From Chloroflexota bacterium (GTDB lineage Bacteria; Chloroflexota; Anaerolineae; CG2-30-64-16), in contig JAPLHB010000055.1 in assembly GCA_026389845.1 (NCBI GenBank), positions 55,738 through 119,737 on the forward strand: a stretch of DNA of 64,000 nucleotides. Direction: 5' to 3'. Shown here one piece after another: positions 9,276-18,902 of the stretch; position 1 is the stretch's first letter, and each line of letters opens with the position of its first letter. The translations under genes were made by a program, and so were the position numbers. The notes beneath the pieces were generated by a model that saw only the letters and a list, made by a program, of their open reading frames with translations, was not told the DNA's origin and made no database searches.

Positions 9276-12200
9276 ATGAAGGGTGATTTCACGCGTAACA
9301 CGTTCGACCGGAGCAAGCACTACTCCGGGGTCCGGATGCAGCAGGGCCGGGTGCAGCTCGATGCCGACTGGAACGAGCAGGTTGACATCGCGGCCCACCA
9401 CAGCCGCGCGACCCATCGTGACGTGATCGGCATCTCGGGTGGCCCGAAAGGCAAAGACAGCCAGGGAAAGGATCTGGCAGGCTTCAAGGTGCTCGCCAAC
9501 CAGCCCCACCATCCCGGGAAGCTGCTCGTGACGAGCGGCCGCTACTACGTGAACGGTATCCTGTGCGAGAACGAGCAGGCGATCGAGGCGCCACCCCCGG
9601 CCGGATCAGGACCCCGGGTGGTCTATCTCGACGTGTGGGAGCGCCTCGTGACCGCGCTGGATGACGCGAATATCCGCGAGATCGCCCTCGGCGCGGCCGA
9701 CACCGCCACGCGCACGCAGGTAGCCTGGGAGGTCCGCAGCGCCGCCCTACCCGCGGGGACCTGGACGTGTGAGCGGCTTGCCGCCTGGCAGCCGCCGGAG
9801 GCTGCCGCTTCCCCCAGGCTCAGGGCACAGATTAAGCGCAGCGAGGGCCAGGCAGGGCCGTGCGATCCGCTGACCGGCGAATACCGTCACCTGGAGAACC
9901 AGCTCTACCGGGTTGAGGTGCATAAGGGCGGGCCGCGCAACCAGGCGACCTTCAAGTGGTCGCGCGACAACGGCTCGGTCGTTGCGCGTTGGACAAAGGT
10001 CGATGCGCAGGGCCGCCTGATCGTCAGCGCGGCGCCACAGATGCTGCAGGCGCTCCAGGAAGGCAAGTGGATCGAGGTTACGGACGCGAGCTACGAGCGC
10101 CAGCGCAAACCGGGCGTCATGGCGCGGCTGGCCCAGGCCGACGGCGACGCGCTAACGCTCCAGGCCGGCTCGGTCCAGAACCTGGAGCACCCGGCGGCCA
10201 CGAGTATTGACCTGACCAAGTTCACCGATCCGCAGTTGCGCCGCTGGGACTCGCCGGCCGGCCCTGCGGCTATGGTCAAGCCCGAGACGCAGGATTGGAT
10301 CGAGCTGGAGGAGGACATCCAGGTCTCTTTTGAGCCGGGCACGTATCGAACCGGCGACTATTGGCTGATCCCCGCACGCACGCTGATCAACAACATCCTC
10401 TGGCCCACGGAGAGCCAGGATCCCGCGTTCCGGCCGCCGGACGGGGTCACGCACCACTTCTGCCCGATCGCCCTGGTCACGGGGACGGGCGCCGGCCTCA
10501 ACGTCCGGGATTGCCGCAACCTGTTCCCGCCGCTTACCGCCATCACTGCGGAGGACGTCTCGTACGACGACAGCACGTGCGACATCGGCGCGGGGGTGCA
10601 GACGGTCCAGGATGCGTTGGATGCGCTGTGCCGCCGCGGGGGCCAGTGCAACATCGTGGTGAGCCGCGAGGCGGCGACGGGGGATTGGCGCAAGCTCATC
10701 GAGCAAATCCCGGAAGATAAGCGGAACCGCCTGCAAGTCTGCTTCCAGGCCGGCGATTTCGGGCTGGCCCACCCGGTGACCGTCAGCGGGCAGGGGCACC
10801 TGCGTGTCACCGGCTGCGGCCCCGCGACCCGCATCCGCGCCTCCCAGTCCGAGGCGGCGCTCGTGTTCGAGGGATGGCAGAGCGTGACGGTCGAGAACCT
10901 GGCCGTCGAGGCGGGTTTCGCCGGGCACACGGTGGCGCACGACCCGAAGCTGAACGGGGCGCTCATGTTTATCAACTGCGGGAGTGTGACGGTCGAGAAC
11001 GTCAGCGCGGCGTGCGCGGAAGGCCCCCGGCGGACCGTGGCATGCATCAGCGTGCTCAACCCCGACCCGAAGCCGCAGCAGCCGACGAGGCAGGTGGTAC
11101 GCATCCGGGGCTGCAACCTCACCCCGGGCCATGGGCAGACCGGCATCCTGGTCGCTAACGCGGGGCGGGTGCAGGTGGAAGACAACGTGCTCCGGCCCGC
11201 GGCGAGCAGCCAGGGGCCTTCGACGCCGCAAAGCCTGTTGCAAAGCCTGTTCCGGGATAGGGACTATCGGCAGGCGGTGGCCCGGCGGCTGGTGGCTAAT
11301 CCGCAACTCGTCCAACTCGTCCCGCAGCCGGGGCGCGTCGGCAAGGTGCAGTTCGAGGACTTTTCGGTCTACTTCGAGACACCGGCGACACTCACGCGCG
11401 CCTGGCACAACCTGATCCAGGAGCAAAAGCCGAAGGGCATCACGGACGCGCAGAAGCTGCGGAGCTACCTGGAGGAGCAGGTTGATGCGATCATCAGCGC
11501 CAAAGGAATGGTCGGCCGCGCGGCAGAGGGGAACGAGCCGAAGTGGCGCAAGGCCTTCGGCGACTGGTACGCGACAATGGAGAAGAAGTACAGCGACGAG
11601 TTGCAGCATGGCGAAAAGATCAGCGACGAGACGCGCGCCAGGCTGCGCGGTGAGCTGCTTTCCAAGCTGCGCGTCGGCACCTGGCAGGAACCAGACCAGC
11701 GGCGGAGCGTCACGGTCACCTACGGCGGTTTCTCCGTGCGCTTCGACACCGACCCCGATTTGGTGAGCGACTGGCAGAAGCTGGTGGACACCGCGAAGCC
11801 GACGAACATCCGCAAGGCGCTGGAGTTGGTGGATTTCCTGCGCAACCGGGCGGCGCAGATGCTTTACCAGGGCTGCGCGGCGGAGGGGTTGGCGGGGTTC
11901 AAGAACTGGCTGGCTGCCGCGGCCACGGAGCACCGGCCGACTGCGGACGCAGGGATCGTGATCGCGGGCGCCGCACAGCCCGACGTCCGGGTGATGAACA
12001 ACACCCTGACCGGCGTCTTGCGGGGGGTACACATCGGTGTGAGTCACGAGAATGCTGCGCGCACGAATCGCGACCAGATCAACCGGGCGGTGGTAACGGG
12101 CAACACGGTGGAGGTAACAGTCACCCGCCTGACCGCGGAGGCGGCGCACGGGATCTTCGGCGGCAACTGCCAGAGCCTGGTGGTGGAGAACAACCTGGTG

Positions 12201-12440
12201 CGGGTGAGCCGGCCTGCGTGGATGGAAGCGACCGGCATCAAGGTCGTTGGCCTGCTGGGGCCGATGATCATCATCCGGCAGAACCACATAGCGAACGCGA
12301 CGACCGGCATCCACGTGCAGCCGATCGCGGGCAGCCAGACCGGCTCGGTACAGTGGCTGGCGGGCGACAACCTGACGCAAGGCGCCCTGTTCGCGGTGCT
12401 CGCGCCGCCGACGGTGCGGAACGCAGGGACGGTGTCGTAG
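9276..12440 (+). CDS. DUF6519 / right-handed beta-helix protein, putative fibre or baseplate-associated protein
   Basis: MKGDFTRNTFDRSKHYSGVRMQQGRVQLDADWNEQVDI N-terminus; C-terminal beta-helix-like repeats (VRVMNNTLTGVLRGVHIGV, LVVENNLVRV). Confidence 0.75.
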   Translation: MKGDFTRNTFDRSKHYSGVRMQQGRVQLDADWNEQVDIAAHHSRATHRDVIGISGGPKGKDSQGKDLAGFKVLANQPHHPGKLLVTSGRYYVNGILCENEQAIEAPPPAGSGPRVVYLDVWERLVTALDDANIREIALGAADTATRTQVAWEVRSAALPAGTWTCERLAAWQPPEAAASPRLRAQIKRSEGQAGPCDPLTGEYRHLENQLYRVEVHKGGPRNQATFKWSRDNGSVVARWTKVDAQGRLIVSAAPQMLQALQEGKWIEVTDASYERQRKPGVMARLAQADGDALTLQAGSVQNLEHPAATSIDLTKFTDPQLRRWDSPAGPAAMVKPETQDWIELEEDIQVSFEPGTYRTGDYWLIPARTLINNILWPTESQDPAFRPPDGVTHHFCPIALVTGTGAGLNVRDCRNLFPPLTAITAEDVSYDDSTCDIGAGVQTVQDALDALCRRGGQCNIVVSREAATGDWRKLIEQIPEDKRNRLQVCFQAGDFGLAHPVTVSGQGHLRVTGCGPATRIRASQSEAALVFEGWQSVTVENLAVEAGFAGHTVAHDPKLNGALMFINCGSVTVENVSAACAEGPRRTVACISVLNPDPKPQQPTRQVVRIRGCNLTPGHGQTGILVANAGRVQVEDNVLRPAASSQGPSTPQSLLQSLFRDRDYRQAVARRLVANPQLVQLVPQPGRVGKVQFEDFSVYFETPATLTRAWHNLIQEQKPKGITDAQKLRSYLEEQVDAIISAKGMVGRAAEGNEPKWRKAFGDWYATMEKKYSDELQHGEKISDETRARLRGELLSKLRVGTWQEPDQRRSVTVTYGGFSVRFDTDPDLVSDWQKLVDTAKPTNIRKALELVDFLRNRAAQMLYQGCAAEGLAGFKNWLAAAATEHRPTADAGIVIAGAAQPDVRVMNNTLTGVLRGVHIGVSHENAARTNRDQINRAVVTGNTVEVTVTRLTAEAAHGIFGGNCQSLVVENNLVRVSRPAWMEATGIKVVGLLGPMIIIRQNHIANATTGIHVQPIAGSQTGSVQWLAGDNLTQGALFAVLAPPTVRNAGTVS

Positions 12441-12474
12441 CGGGCAGTACTGCAAAATTACGCCAAGAAAACGC

Positions 12475-12503
12475 TTGACAAGCTGAGCGTGTCGCAGTAT
12501 AAT
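12475..12503 (+). promoter_or_regulatory. Consensus sigma70-type promoter TTGACA-N17-TATAAT
   Basis: TTGACA 12475-12480, TATAAT 12498-12503, 17-bp spacer. Confidence 0.8.
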
Positions 12504-12510
12504 AGCGATT

Positions 12511-12651
12511 GGTGACCAACCCCAGGTGGGGCAAGGTCTTTGACATGAAGAAGACGCTGGGCGGCCTTTAGATCTGGGTTACACCTCTTCGACGGTAGAC
12601 GCTTTTGCTAATCAACGTGTTTGGGCAAGATGGTTCGAGTCCAGGTCACCA
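12511..12651 (+). ncRNA. Candidate structured small RNA, class unknown
   Basis: Starts 7 nt after the -10; closing stem GGTGACC (12511-12517)/GGTCACC (12644-12650); TGGTTCGAGTCCA T-loop-like hairpin; followed by an intrinsic terminator; no long ORF. Confidence 0.6.
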
Positions 12652-12653
12652 GG

Positions 12654-12691
12654 AAGCGGGCAAGGGTGTTATCCTTGGCCCGCTTTCTTTT
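12654..12691 (+). terminator. Rho-independent terminator
   Basis: AAGCGGGC.AAGG ... CCTTGGCCCGCTT stem followed by TTTCTTTT. Confidence 0.75.
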
Positions 12692-12721
12692 GTGCGCCAG
12701 GCATGGAGTGCGCAAGGACAG

Positions 12722-12750
12722 TTGTGAATTTCACAGAACCCGATTACAAT
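12722..12750 (+). promoter_or_regulatory. Sigma70-type promoter TTGTGA-N17-TACAAT upstream of the helicase
   Basis: TTGTGA 12722-12727, TACAAT 12745-12750, 17-bp spacer. Confidence 0.55.
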
Positions 12751-12900
12751 GCACCTCAGTTAACGTGATGAAGCTGACCAGGTCGCCACTGGCCGGCTTC
12801 GCACCCGAGTCCTGTCCCAAAGGGATGGTTCCCAATCAATCCCAGGAACCGGGCTTCGCAGCCCTCATTGTAGTACGGCTGTTCTTGACGAACAAATGAG

Positions 12901-12934
12901 GTCGCGGCCCTTCATCTTGGGGCCGCGACTTTTT
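12901..12934 (+). terminator. Intrinsic terminator 25 bp upstream of the helicase ATG (possible attenuator)
   Basis: GTCGCGGCCC (12901-12910) / GGGCCGCGAC (12920-12929) perfect 10-bp stem, then TTTTT. Confidence 0.75.
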
Positions 12935-12958
12935 ACGTTCTTGCAGCTTGAGAGTTCT

Positions 12959-15900
12959 ATGGCCCGACTTGAAGACCTGACCCGCGGCGCCGCTGTGCGG
13001 GGCATCTTGCCCGGCGGTCTCGTCACGGTCGTGGACGTGAAGTGGTATGGCACGGCCGTCGTCGAACTGACCTACAAGGACGCCAGCGGCCGCCCCGGCA
13101 ACCAACTGATTTACCGGGACGACGAGACGCGGTTGGAAGTCGTCACCGCGGGCCGGCCGTGGAGCTTCGACGCCGACGGCGAGTTGCTGCGCCTGGTCTC
13201 GGAAGCGCAACGCATCCGCCTGGCGCACCTTTTCGACCCCATCCTGGCTGTCCACACCTCGCTGATCGAGCCGCTGCCGCACCAGATCACTGCCGTCTAC
13301 GAGCAGATGCTGCCGCGCCAGCCGTTGCGCTTCCTGCTGGCCGATGATCCTGGCTCGGGTAAGACGATCATGGCCGGGTTGCTCATCAAGGAACTGTTGA
13401 TCCGCGGCGACCTGCGGCGCTGCCTGGTCGTCTGTCCGGGCAGCCTGGCCGAGCAGTGGCAGGATGAGCTCTACCACCGTTTCCATCTCCCCTTCGAAAT
13501 CCTGACCAACGATCGTATCGAGACCGCACGAACCGGCAACGTCTTCCAGGAGATGCCGCTCTTGATCGCGCGGCTGGATAAGCTGGCGCGCAATGACGAC
13601 CTGCAGGCCAAGCTGCTGTTGACTGATTGGGATCTGGTAGTCTGCGACGAGGCGCACAAGATGTCGGCCTCGTATTTCGGTGGCGAGATCAGCTACACCC
13701 AGCGCTACCGGCTGGGCCAGCGGCTGGGCGGGATTGCGCGCCACTTCCTGCTGATGACGGCCACGCCACACAACGGTAAGGAAGATGACTTCGAGCTCTT
13801 CATGGCGCTGCTCGATGCCGACCGCTTCGAGGGTCGCGTCCGCGATGGCGTGCACACCTCGGACGCGTCTGACCTGATGCGCCGGTTGCCCAAGGAACAA
13901 CTCCTCAAGTTCGACGGCCGGCCGCTTTTTCCGGAGCGACTGGCCTACACCGTGCCCTACCAGCTTTCCGCACTCGAAGCGCGGTTGTACCACGACGTCA
14001 CCCAATATGTCCAGGAGGAGTTCAACCGGGCGGATGCGCTGGAAAGCGAAGGGCGCAAGGGCACGATCGGCTTCGCCCTGACCATCCTACAGCGCCGCCT
14101 GGCGTCGTCGCCGGAAGCGATCTACCAGTCGCTCAAGCGGCGGCGTGAGCGGCTGGAGCGGCGGCGGCGCGAGACGGATCTGCTCAGCCGGGGCGCGACC
14201 CAGACCTGTCAGGTCTCCGAAGACCTGACAGGTCTCGCTGGTCTCGCTTCACCGGACGACCTCGCCGACCTGGAGGATGCGCCGGCCGAAGAAGTGGAGC
14301 GGATCGAGGAGGAGCTGGTTGACCAGGCTACCGCCGCGCGCACGGTGGCCGAGCTGCGCGTCGAGATCGGCATGTTGCAGCGTCTGGAAATGCTGGCGCT
14401 GGAGGTGCGCCGCTCGGGCACGGATCGCAAGTGGGAGGAGCTGGGGAAGATCATTGCGGATTTGCGATTGCCGATTGCGGATTCTCACCTCCACGACGAA
14501 CGATCGGGCAATCAGGTCAATCCGAAATCGGAAATCCGAAATCACAAATTGATCATCTTCACCGAGCATCGCGACACCCTCAGATACCTGGCAGATCGCA
14601 TCCGCACGCTGCTCGGCCGGCCCGAGGCGGTCGTCATCATTCACGGCGGGATGGGGCGCGAGGAGCGCAAGCGGGCGCAAGAGGGTTTCACCCAGGACAA
14701 GGAAGTCCAGGTGCTGGTGGCGACCGACGCGGCCGGCGAAGGCATCAACCTCCAGCGCGCCCACCTGATGATCAACTACGATCTGCCGTGGAACCCCAAC
14801 CGGTTGGAGCAGCGCTTCGGCCGCATCCACCGCATCGGCCAGACCGAGGTTTGCCACCTGTGGAATCTGGTGGCGCAGGAGACGCGCGAGGGCGACGTCT
14901 ATCTGACGCTGCTACGCAAACTGGAGCGGGAGCGTGAAGCTCTCGGCGGCGCAGTCTTCGACGTACTGGGCCGCGCGCTGGATGGCGTTGAGCTGCGCAA
15001 GCTGATGATCGAGGCGATCCGTTACGGCGACCGCCCCGAGGTGCGCGCCCGCCTGAACCAGGTGGTGGAAGGCGCGCTGGACCGTGATCGGCTGCGCGAT
15101 CTGCTGGCGGATCGTGCCCTGGCGCACGACGTAATGGATGCCAGTGCGGTCGAGCGCATCCGCCTGGACATGGCGCGGCTGGAAGCGCGCAAGTTGCAGC
15201 CCCATTTCATCGCCGGCTTCTTCAAAGCCGCGTTCGTGCACCTGGGGGGCACGTTGCGGGAGCGCGAGGCCGGCCGCTACGAGATCAGCCACGTGCCGGC
15301 GCTCATCCGCCAACGCGATCGCGTGATTGGCACGGGCGAGCCGGTGCTGACCCGGTATGAACGCATCTGTTTCGAGAAGACGCTCATCGCCGTGCCGGGC
15401 AAGCCGCTGGCGGCCTTCCTCTGCCCCGGCCACCCACTGCTGGACGCCACCATTGATCTGATGCTGGAGCGCTACCGCGACCTGATGAAGCAGGGCGCGA
15501 TCCTGGTGCACGAAAACGACCCGGGTGAAAACCTGCGTGCGTTGTTCTACCTGGAGCACAGCATCCAGGACGCGCGACCGGGTGGCAGCGGGGGCCGGCG
15601 CGTGGTCTCTCGCCGTCTGCAGTTTGTGGAACTCCCTCTCCCCTCGCTCCCCTCCCCCAAGGTTGGGGGAGGGGATGGGGGTGGGGGCTGCGCCCGCGAT
15701 GCCGGCCCAGCCCCGTACCTGGACTACCGCCCATTGCGGGACGACGAGCGGGCACTGGTGGCGGCGGTCGTTGAGCAGGCGCTCAACCACCAAGATCTGG
15801 AGGGACAAGCCATCGCCTGCGCCATCCAGGATCTGGTGCCGCGGCACTTGGACGAGGTGCGCCGCGTGCGCGAGCCTCTGATCGCCAAGACGATTGCCGC

Positions 15901-16324
15901 CGTGAAGGATCGCCTGACCAAAGAGATCGCCTACTGGGACCACCGCGCCGAGGAGCTGAAGGCGCAGGAGCTGGCCGGCCGCGTCAATGCCAAGATCAAC
16001 TCCAGCAAGGCGCGCCAGCGGGCCGACGAACTGGAAACGCGGCTGCGGGCTCGCCTGGCCGAGCTGGAGCAGGAACGGCAGATCGCCGCGCTCCCGCCGG
16101 CCGTCATTGGCGCGGCGCTGATCGTGCCCGGGGGCTTGCTGGCCCGCCTACGCGGTCAGCGCCGGGCTGCGCCTGGTCTCTTCGCCCGTGAGACCAAGCG
16201 CGTCGAAGAAGCCGCGATGGCCGCGGTCATGGCCGCTGAGCGGGCGCTGAGCCATGAACCCCGCGATGTTGGCCGCGAGAACCGGGGTTACGATACTCTA
16301 TCTATGGGTTCTCAAGAGCGATAA
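12959..16324 (+). pseudogene. DrmD-like SNF2/HepA helicase, N-terminal and helicase portion; 3' end replaced by IS sequence
   Basis: LLADDPGSGKTIMAGLLIKELL, VCDEAHKMSA, MTATPHNGKEDD, TDAAGEGINLQRAHLMINYDLPWNPNRLEQRFGRIHRIGQ; reading frame enters the IS at 16295. Confidence 0.85.
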
Positions 16325-17392
16325 GCGCACTTTGACATAATGGCTGTTTTGGTGGCATCCTTAAGGTTATCCTGAACCCAAGCAAGGAGGCTCCCATGAA
16401 CGGCTTAACCGACTATATCACCGAACGGCCCTGGGTGGATACCATCACCGCCTGGTATGTGCATATCGACGACGCCTATCAACGGCTGCTGGCTAAACGT
16501 GGGCGGCCGTTGCGGACCAACGGGCCAGAGCCGAGCTTTTCGGATAGCGAGGTCATCACCCTCTCGTTGATCAGCGAGACCTTCTTTCAAGGCCATGAAG
16601 ACGTCGCCTACGCTTTCGTGGCCCAGTACCATCGGGACCTGTTTCCCAAGCTGATTGACTTGGATCGTTTCAACGTGCGCCGACGGGAACTCATCGCCGT
16701 GATCGAAGCGATCCGGCGGGATTTGCGGGATCAGAAGCTGGATCGCACCGACCGCGTGCGCCTGGTCGATAGTGCCCCCATCGCCCTGATGACCTACAGC
16801 CGCGGCGCTCGCTGTCAAAGCGTGATCGGCAGTGAGTATTTCGGCGTCGTGACCAGCAAGAAAAGCAAGGTGTTCGGCTTACGCTTGCATGCCACGGTGA
16901 CCGTCGACCAACTCATTGACGAATGGCTCCTGGCGCCTGCCTCCATACCCGATGGGAAAGTGCTCGAAACCCTCGTGCTGGACTGTCGAGACCTCGATAT
17001 CATCGGTGACAAAGGCTATGTCGACGCCGACCTGGAAGACTGGTTGTGGCAACAGCGCGGTATCCACCTCCTGCCCTTACGCCGCGACAACCCAAAAAAG
17101 CAGTGGCCTGACGACATCCGGCGCATCCTGGGCCGCATCCGTCATCGCGTCGAGACCGTTTTCAGCACGTTGACCACGGTGTTCAATGTCGAACGCCCGC
17201 GCGGCCGCACGTTGGCTGGGCACGTAGTGCGAATCGCCACCTGCATCCTGGCTCACACGCTCAGTTTCTTCATGGTGTAACCGACCGACTGCAGGGCTGC
17301 CATTCTACGCAAAGGTGCTGTACCACAGCGCTCAGTTTCGTGCCGCCTGCGTCTGGGCGCCGGCTGTCGCAATAACAACCCATAGATAGAGT
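16295..17392 (+). mobile_element. IS982-family-like insertion sequence
   Basis: 16-bp terminal IRs ACTCTATCTATGGGTT (16295-16310) and AACCCATAGATAGAGT (17377-17392); 5-bp direct repeat ACGAT at 16290-16294 and 17393-17397; transposase inside. Confidence 0.85.
16396..17280 (+). CDS. IS982-family-like DDE transposase
   Basis: SEVITLSLISETFF..., LVDSAPIALMTYSRGARCQ, IIGDKGYVDADLEDWL, RRRIE-type motif RRILGRIRHRVETVFSTLTTVFNVERPRGRTLAGHV. Confidence 0.85.
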   Translation: MNGLTDYITERPWVDTITAWYVHIDDAYQRLLAKRGRPLRTNGPEPSFSDSEVITLSLISETFFQGHEDVAYAFVAQYHRDLFPKLIDLDRFNVRRRELIAVIEAIRRDLRDQKLDRTDRVRLVDSAPIALMTYSRGARCQSVIGSEYFGVVTSKKSKVFGLRLHATVTVDQLIDEWLLAPASIPDGKVLETLVLDCRDLDIIGDKGYVDADLEDWLWQQRGIHLLPLRRDNPKKQWPDDIRRILGRIRHRVETVFSTLTTVFNVERPRGRTLAGHVVRIATCILAHTLSFFMV

Positions 17393-17397
17393 ACGAT

Positions 17398-17742
17398 ATC
17401 GAATCCGTCGTCAGTGGCCCCGGCGCCGGCAACGATCGGCTGCGCTTCATCGAGGTCAAGGGCCGCATATCCGGCGCGGAGACGGTGACGATCACTAAGA
17501 ATGAGATCCTGACAGCACTGAACAAACCCGACGACTGGCTCCTGGCGTTGGTGGAAGTGCCGCCCGCGCCCGACTTCGGTGAGGCGCTGATGGTGGGCGA
17601 GGAGCGGCCGACTTACGGCGCGCCGGCCGGCTGTGTGGTAAAATACGTGCAGCGTCCGTTCACGCGCGAGCCGGACTTCGGCGCGACGAGCGTCAATTAC
17701 AATTGGCGCGACCTGTGGACGCGCGGGGAGATCGTGACATGA
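17398..17742 (+). pseudogene. Detached C-terminal DUF3883-like domain of the helicase
   Basis: Excising the IS plus one ACGAT copy restores GGT TAC GAT ATC GAA TCC..., giving GYDIESVVSGPGAGNDRLRFIEVKGRISGAETVTITKNEILTALNKPDDWLLALVEV... Confidence 0.85.
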
Positions 17743-18902
17743 CAAGCAAAACCAATAAGCCATTGCGTTTGACAGCGGTCCATCTGGAAAACTGGCGCAA
17801 CTTCACGCTGGCAGATGTTGCACTGCAGCAACGAGTTTTCCTTGTCGGGCCAAATGCGGCGGGAAAATCTAACTTACTGGATGGTTTTCGCTTTTTACAC
17901 GACATCGTCGCTGTAGGCGGCGGCTTCCAGGAGGCGGTGCGCAAGCGCGGCGGCGTATCCAAGCTGCGGAGTCTGGCTGCGCGTCGCTACCCGGATGTGG
18001 TCGTACAGGTGCAGATCGGCAACGATGAAGACCCCGCGGCCTGGACTTATGAGTTGCGCTTCACCCAAGACAACCGCCAGCGCCCGATTATCAAGCGCGA
18101 ATGGGCCGCGAAGGCCGGCAAGACCATCATCGAACGCCCAGATGAAAAAGACGGCAGCGATCCAGAGCGACTGACCCAGACCTATCTCGAACAGGTCAAC
18201 GCCAACCTGGAATTCCGGGATGTGAGCGATTTCCTGACGACGATTCGTTATCTGCATATCGTCCCGCAACTTGTCCGGGAGCCAGATCGCTCGGTGGGCC
18301 GGAGCAATGACCCCTATGGGGGCGATTTCTTGGAACAGATTGCCCGCACTACTGAGAAGACCCAGAAGGCGCGCTTGCGCAAAATCAGCAACGCCTTGAA
18401 GGTTGCGGTGCCGCAATTGGCCGAACTGGTGTTATGGCGCGATGACGTCAAGGGCACGCCCCATCTGCGCGGGAAGTACGAGCACTGGCGTCCCCAGGGC
18501 GCCTGGCAGACGGAGGAGCAGTTCTCGGATGGCACGCTCCGGCTGACGGGATTGCTATGGGCCGTCTTAGATGGCGCTGGCCCGCTCTTGCTTGAGGAGC
18601 CAGAACTGTCGCTCCATCCGGAGGTGGTTCGATTTCTGCCCCAGATGTTCGCTCGTATCCAAGGCCGTTCGGGCCGGCAAGTTCTGGTCAGTACGCACTC
18701 GACCGATCTTCTCCGCGACAGCGGCATCGGTCTGGATGAAGTGCTCCTGTTGCGACCCGGCACAGAGGGCACTACCGTGTCGGCAGCGCGCGAGCGAGAC
18801 GAGGTCAAGCTGCTTCTCGATAGTGGTCTGAGCATGGCTGAGGCCGTCATGCCCCTGACCCGACCGGAACGCGCCGAACAACTGACGCTCTTTGGGGAAT
18901 GA
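17739..18902 (+). CDS. AAA15/RecF-SMC-type ATPase (OLD-like without TOPRIM)
   Basis: Walker A GPNAAGKSNLLD; ABC/SMC signature and Walker B GPLLLEEPELSLHPEVV; VSTHSTDLL; ATG overlaps helicase stop. Confidence 0.85.
   Translation: MTSKTNKPLRLTAVHLENWRNFTLADVALQQRVFLVGPNAAGKSNLLDGFRFLHDIVAVGGGFQEAVRKRGGVSKLRSLAARRYPDVVVQVQIGNDEDPAAWTYELRFTQDNRQRPIIKREWAAKAGKTIIERPDEKDGSDPERLTQTYLEQVNANLEFRDVSDFLTTIRYLHIVPQLVREPDRSVGRSNDPYGGDFLEQIARTTEKTQKARLRKISNALKVAVPQLAELVLWRDDVKGTPHLRGKYEHWRPQGAWQTEEQFSDGTLRLTGLLWAVLDGAGPLLLEEPELSLHPEVVRFLPQMFARIQGRSGRQVLVSTHSTDLLRDSGIGLDEVLLLRPGTEGTTVSAARERDEVKLLLDSGLSMAEAVMPLTRPERAEQLTLFGE

Noticed and set aside
1-12440. Ordinary prophage
   Set aside because: No integrase, capsid, terminase or lysis genes in the visible part; a tail-like particle is favoured, though upstream sequence is needed
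10152-12455. 767-aa minus-strand ORF and other long antisense ORFs (2533..4365, 27730..29103, 58726..60501)
   Set aside because: Shadow ORFs of high-GC codon usage opposite well-supported genes
12511-12651. tRNA gene
   Set aside because: Acceptor-like stem and T-loop-like hairpin are present, but the T stem is only 3 bp when the closing stem is formed, no normal D or anticodon arm is seen, and the length is about 141 nt
12511-12651. tmRNA
   Set aside because: Too short, no G-U acceptor pair for alanine, no typical tag peptide and no pseudoknot-rich body; kept as unknown structured RNA
12621-12899. ORF of 92 aa
   Set aside because: Crosses the RNA gene, two promoters/terminators and has no coding character
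17485-17742. Independent 85-aa gene
   Set aside because: It is the C-terminus of the helicase separated by the IS; frame and junction reconstruct exactly
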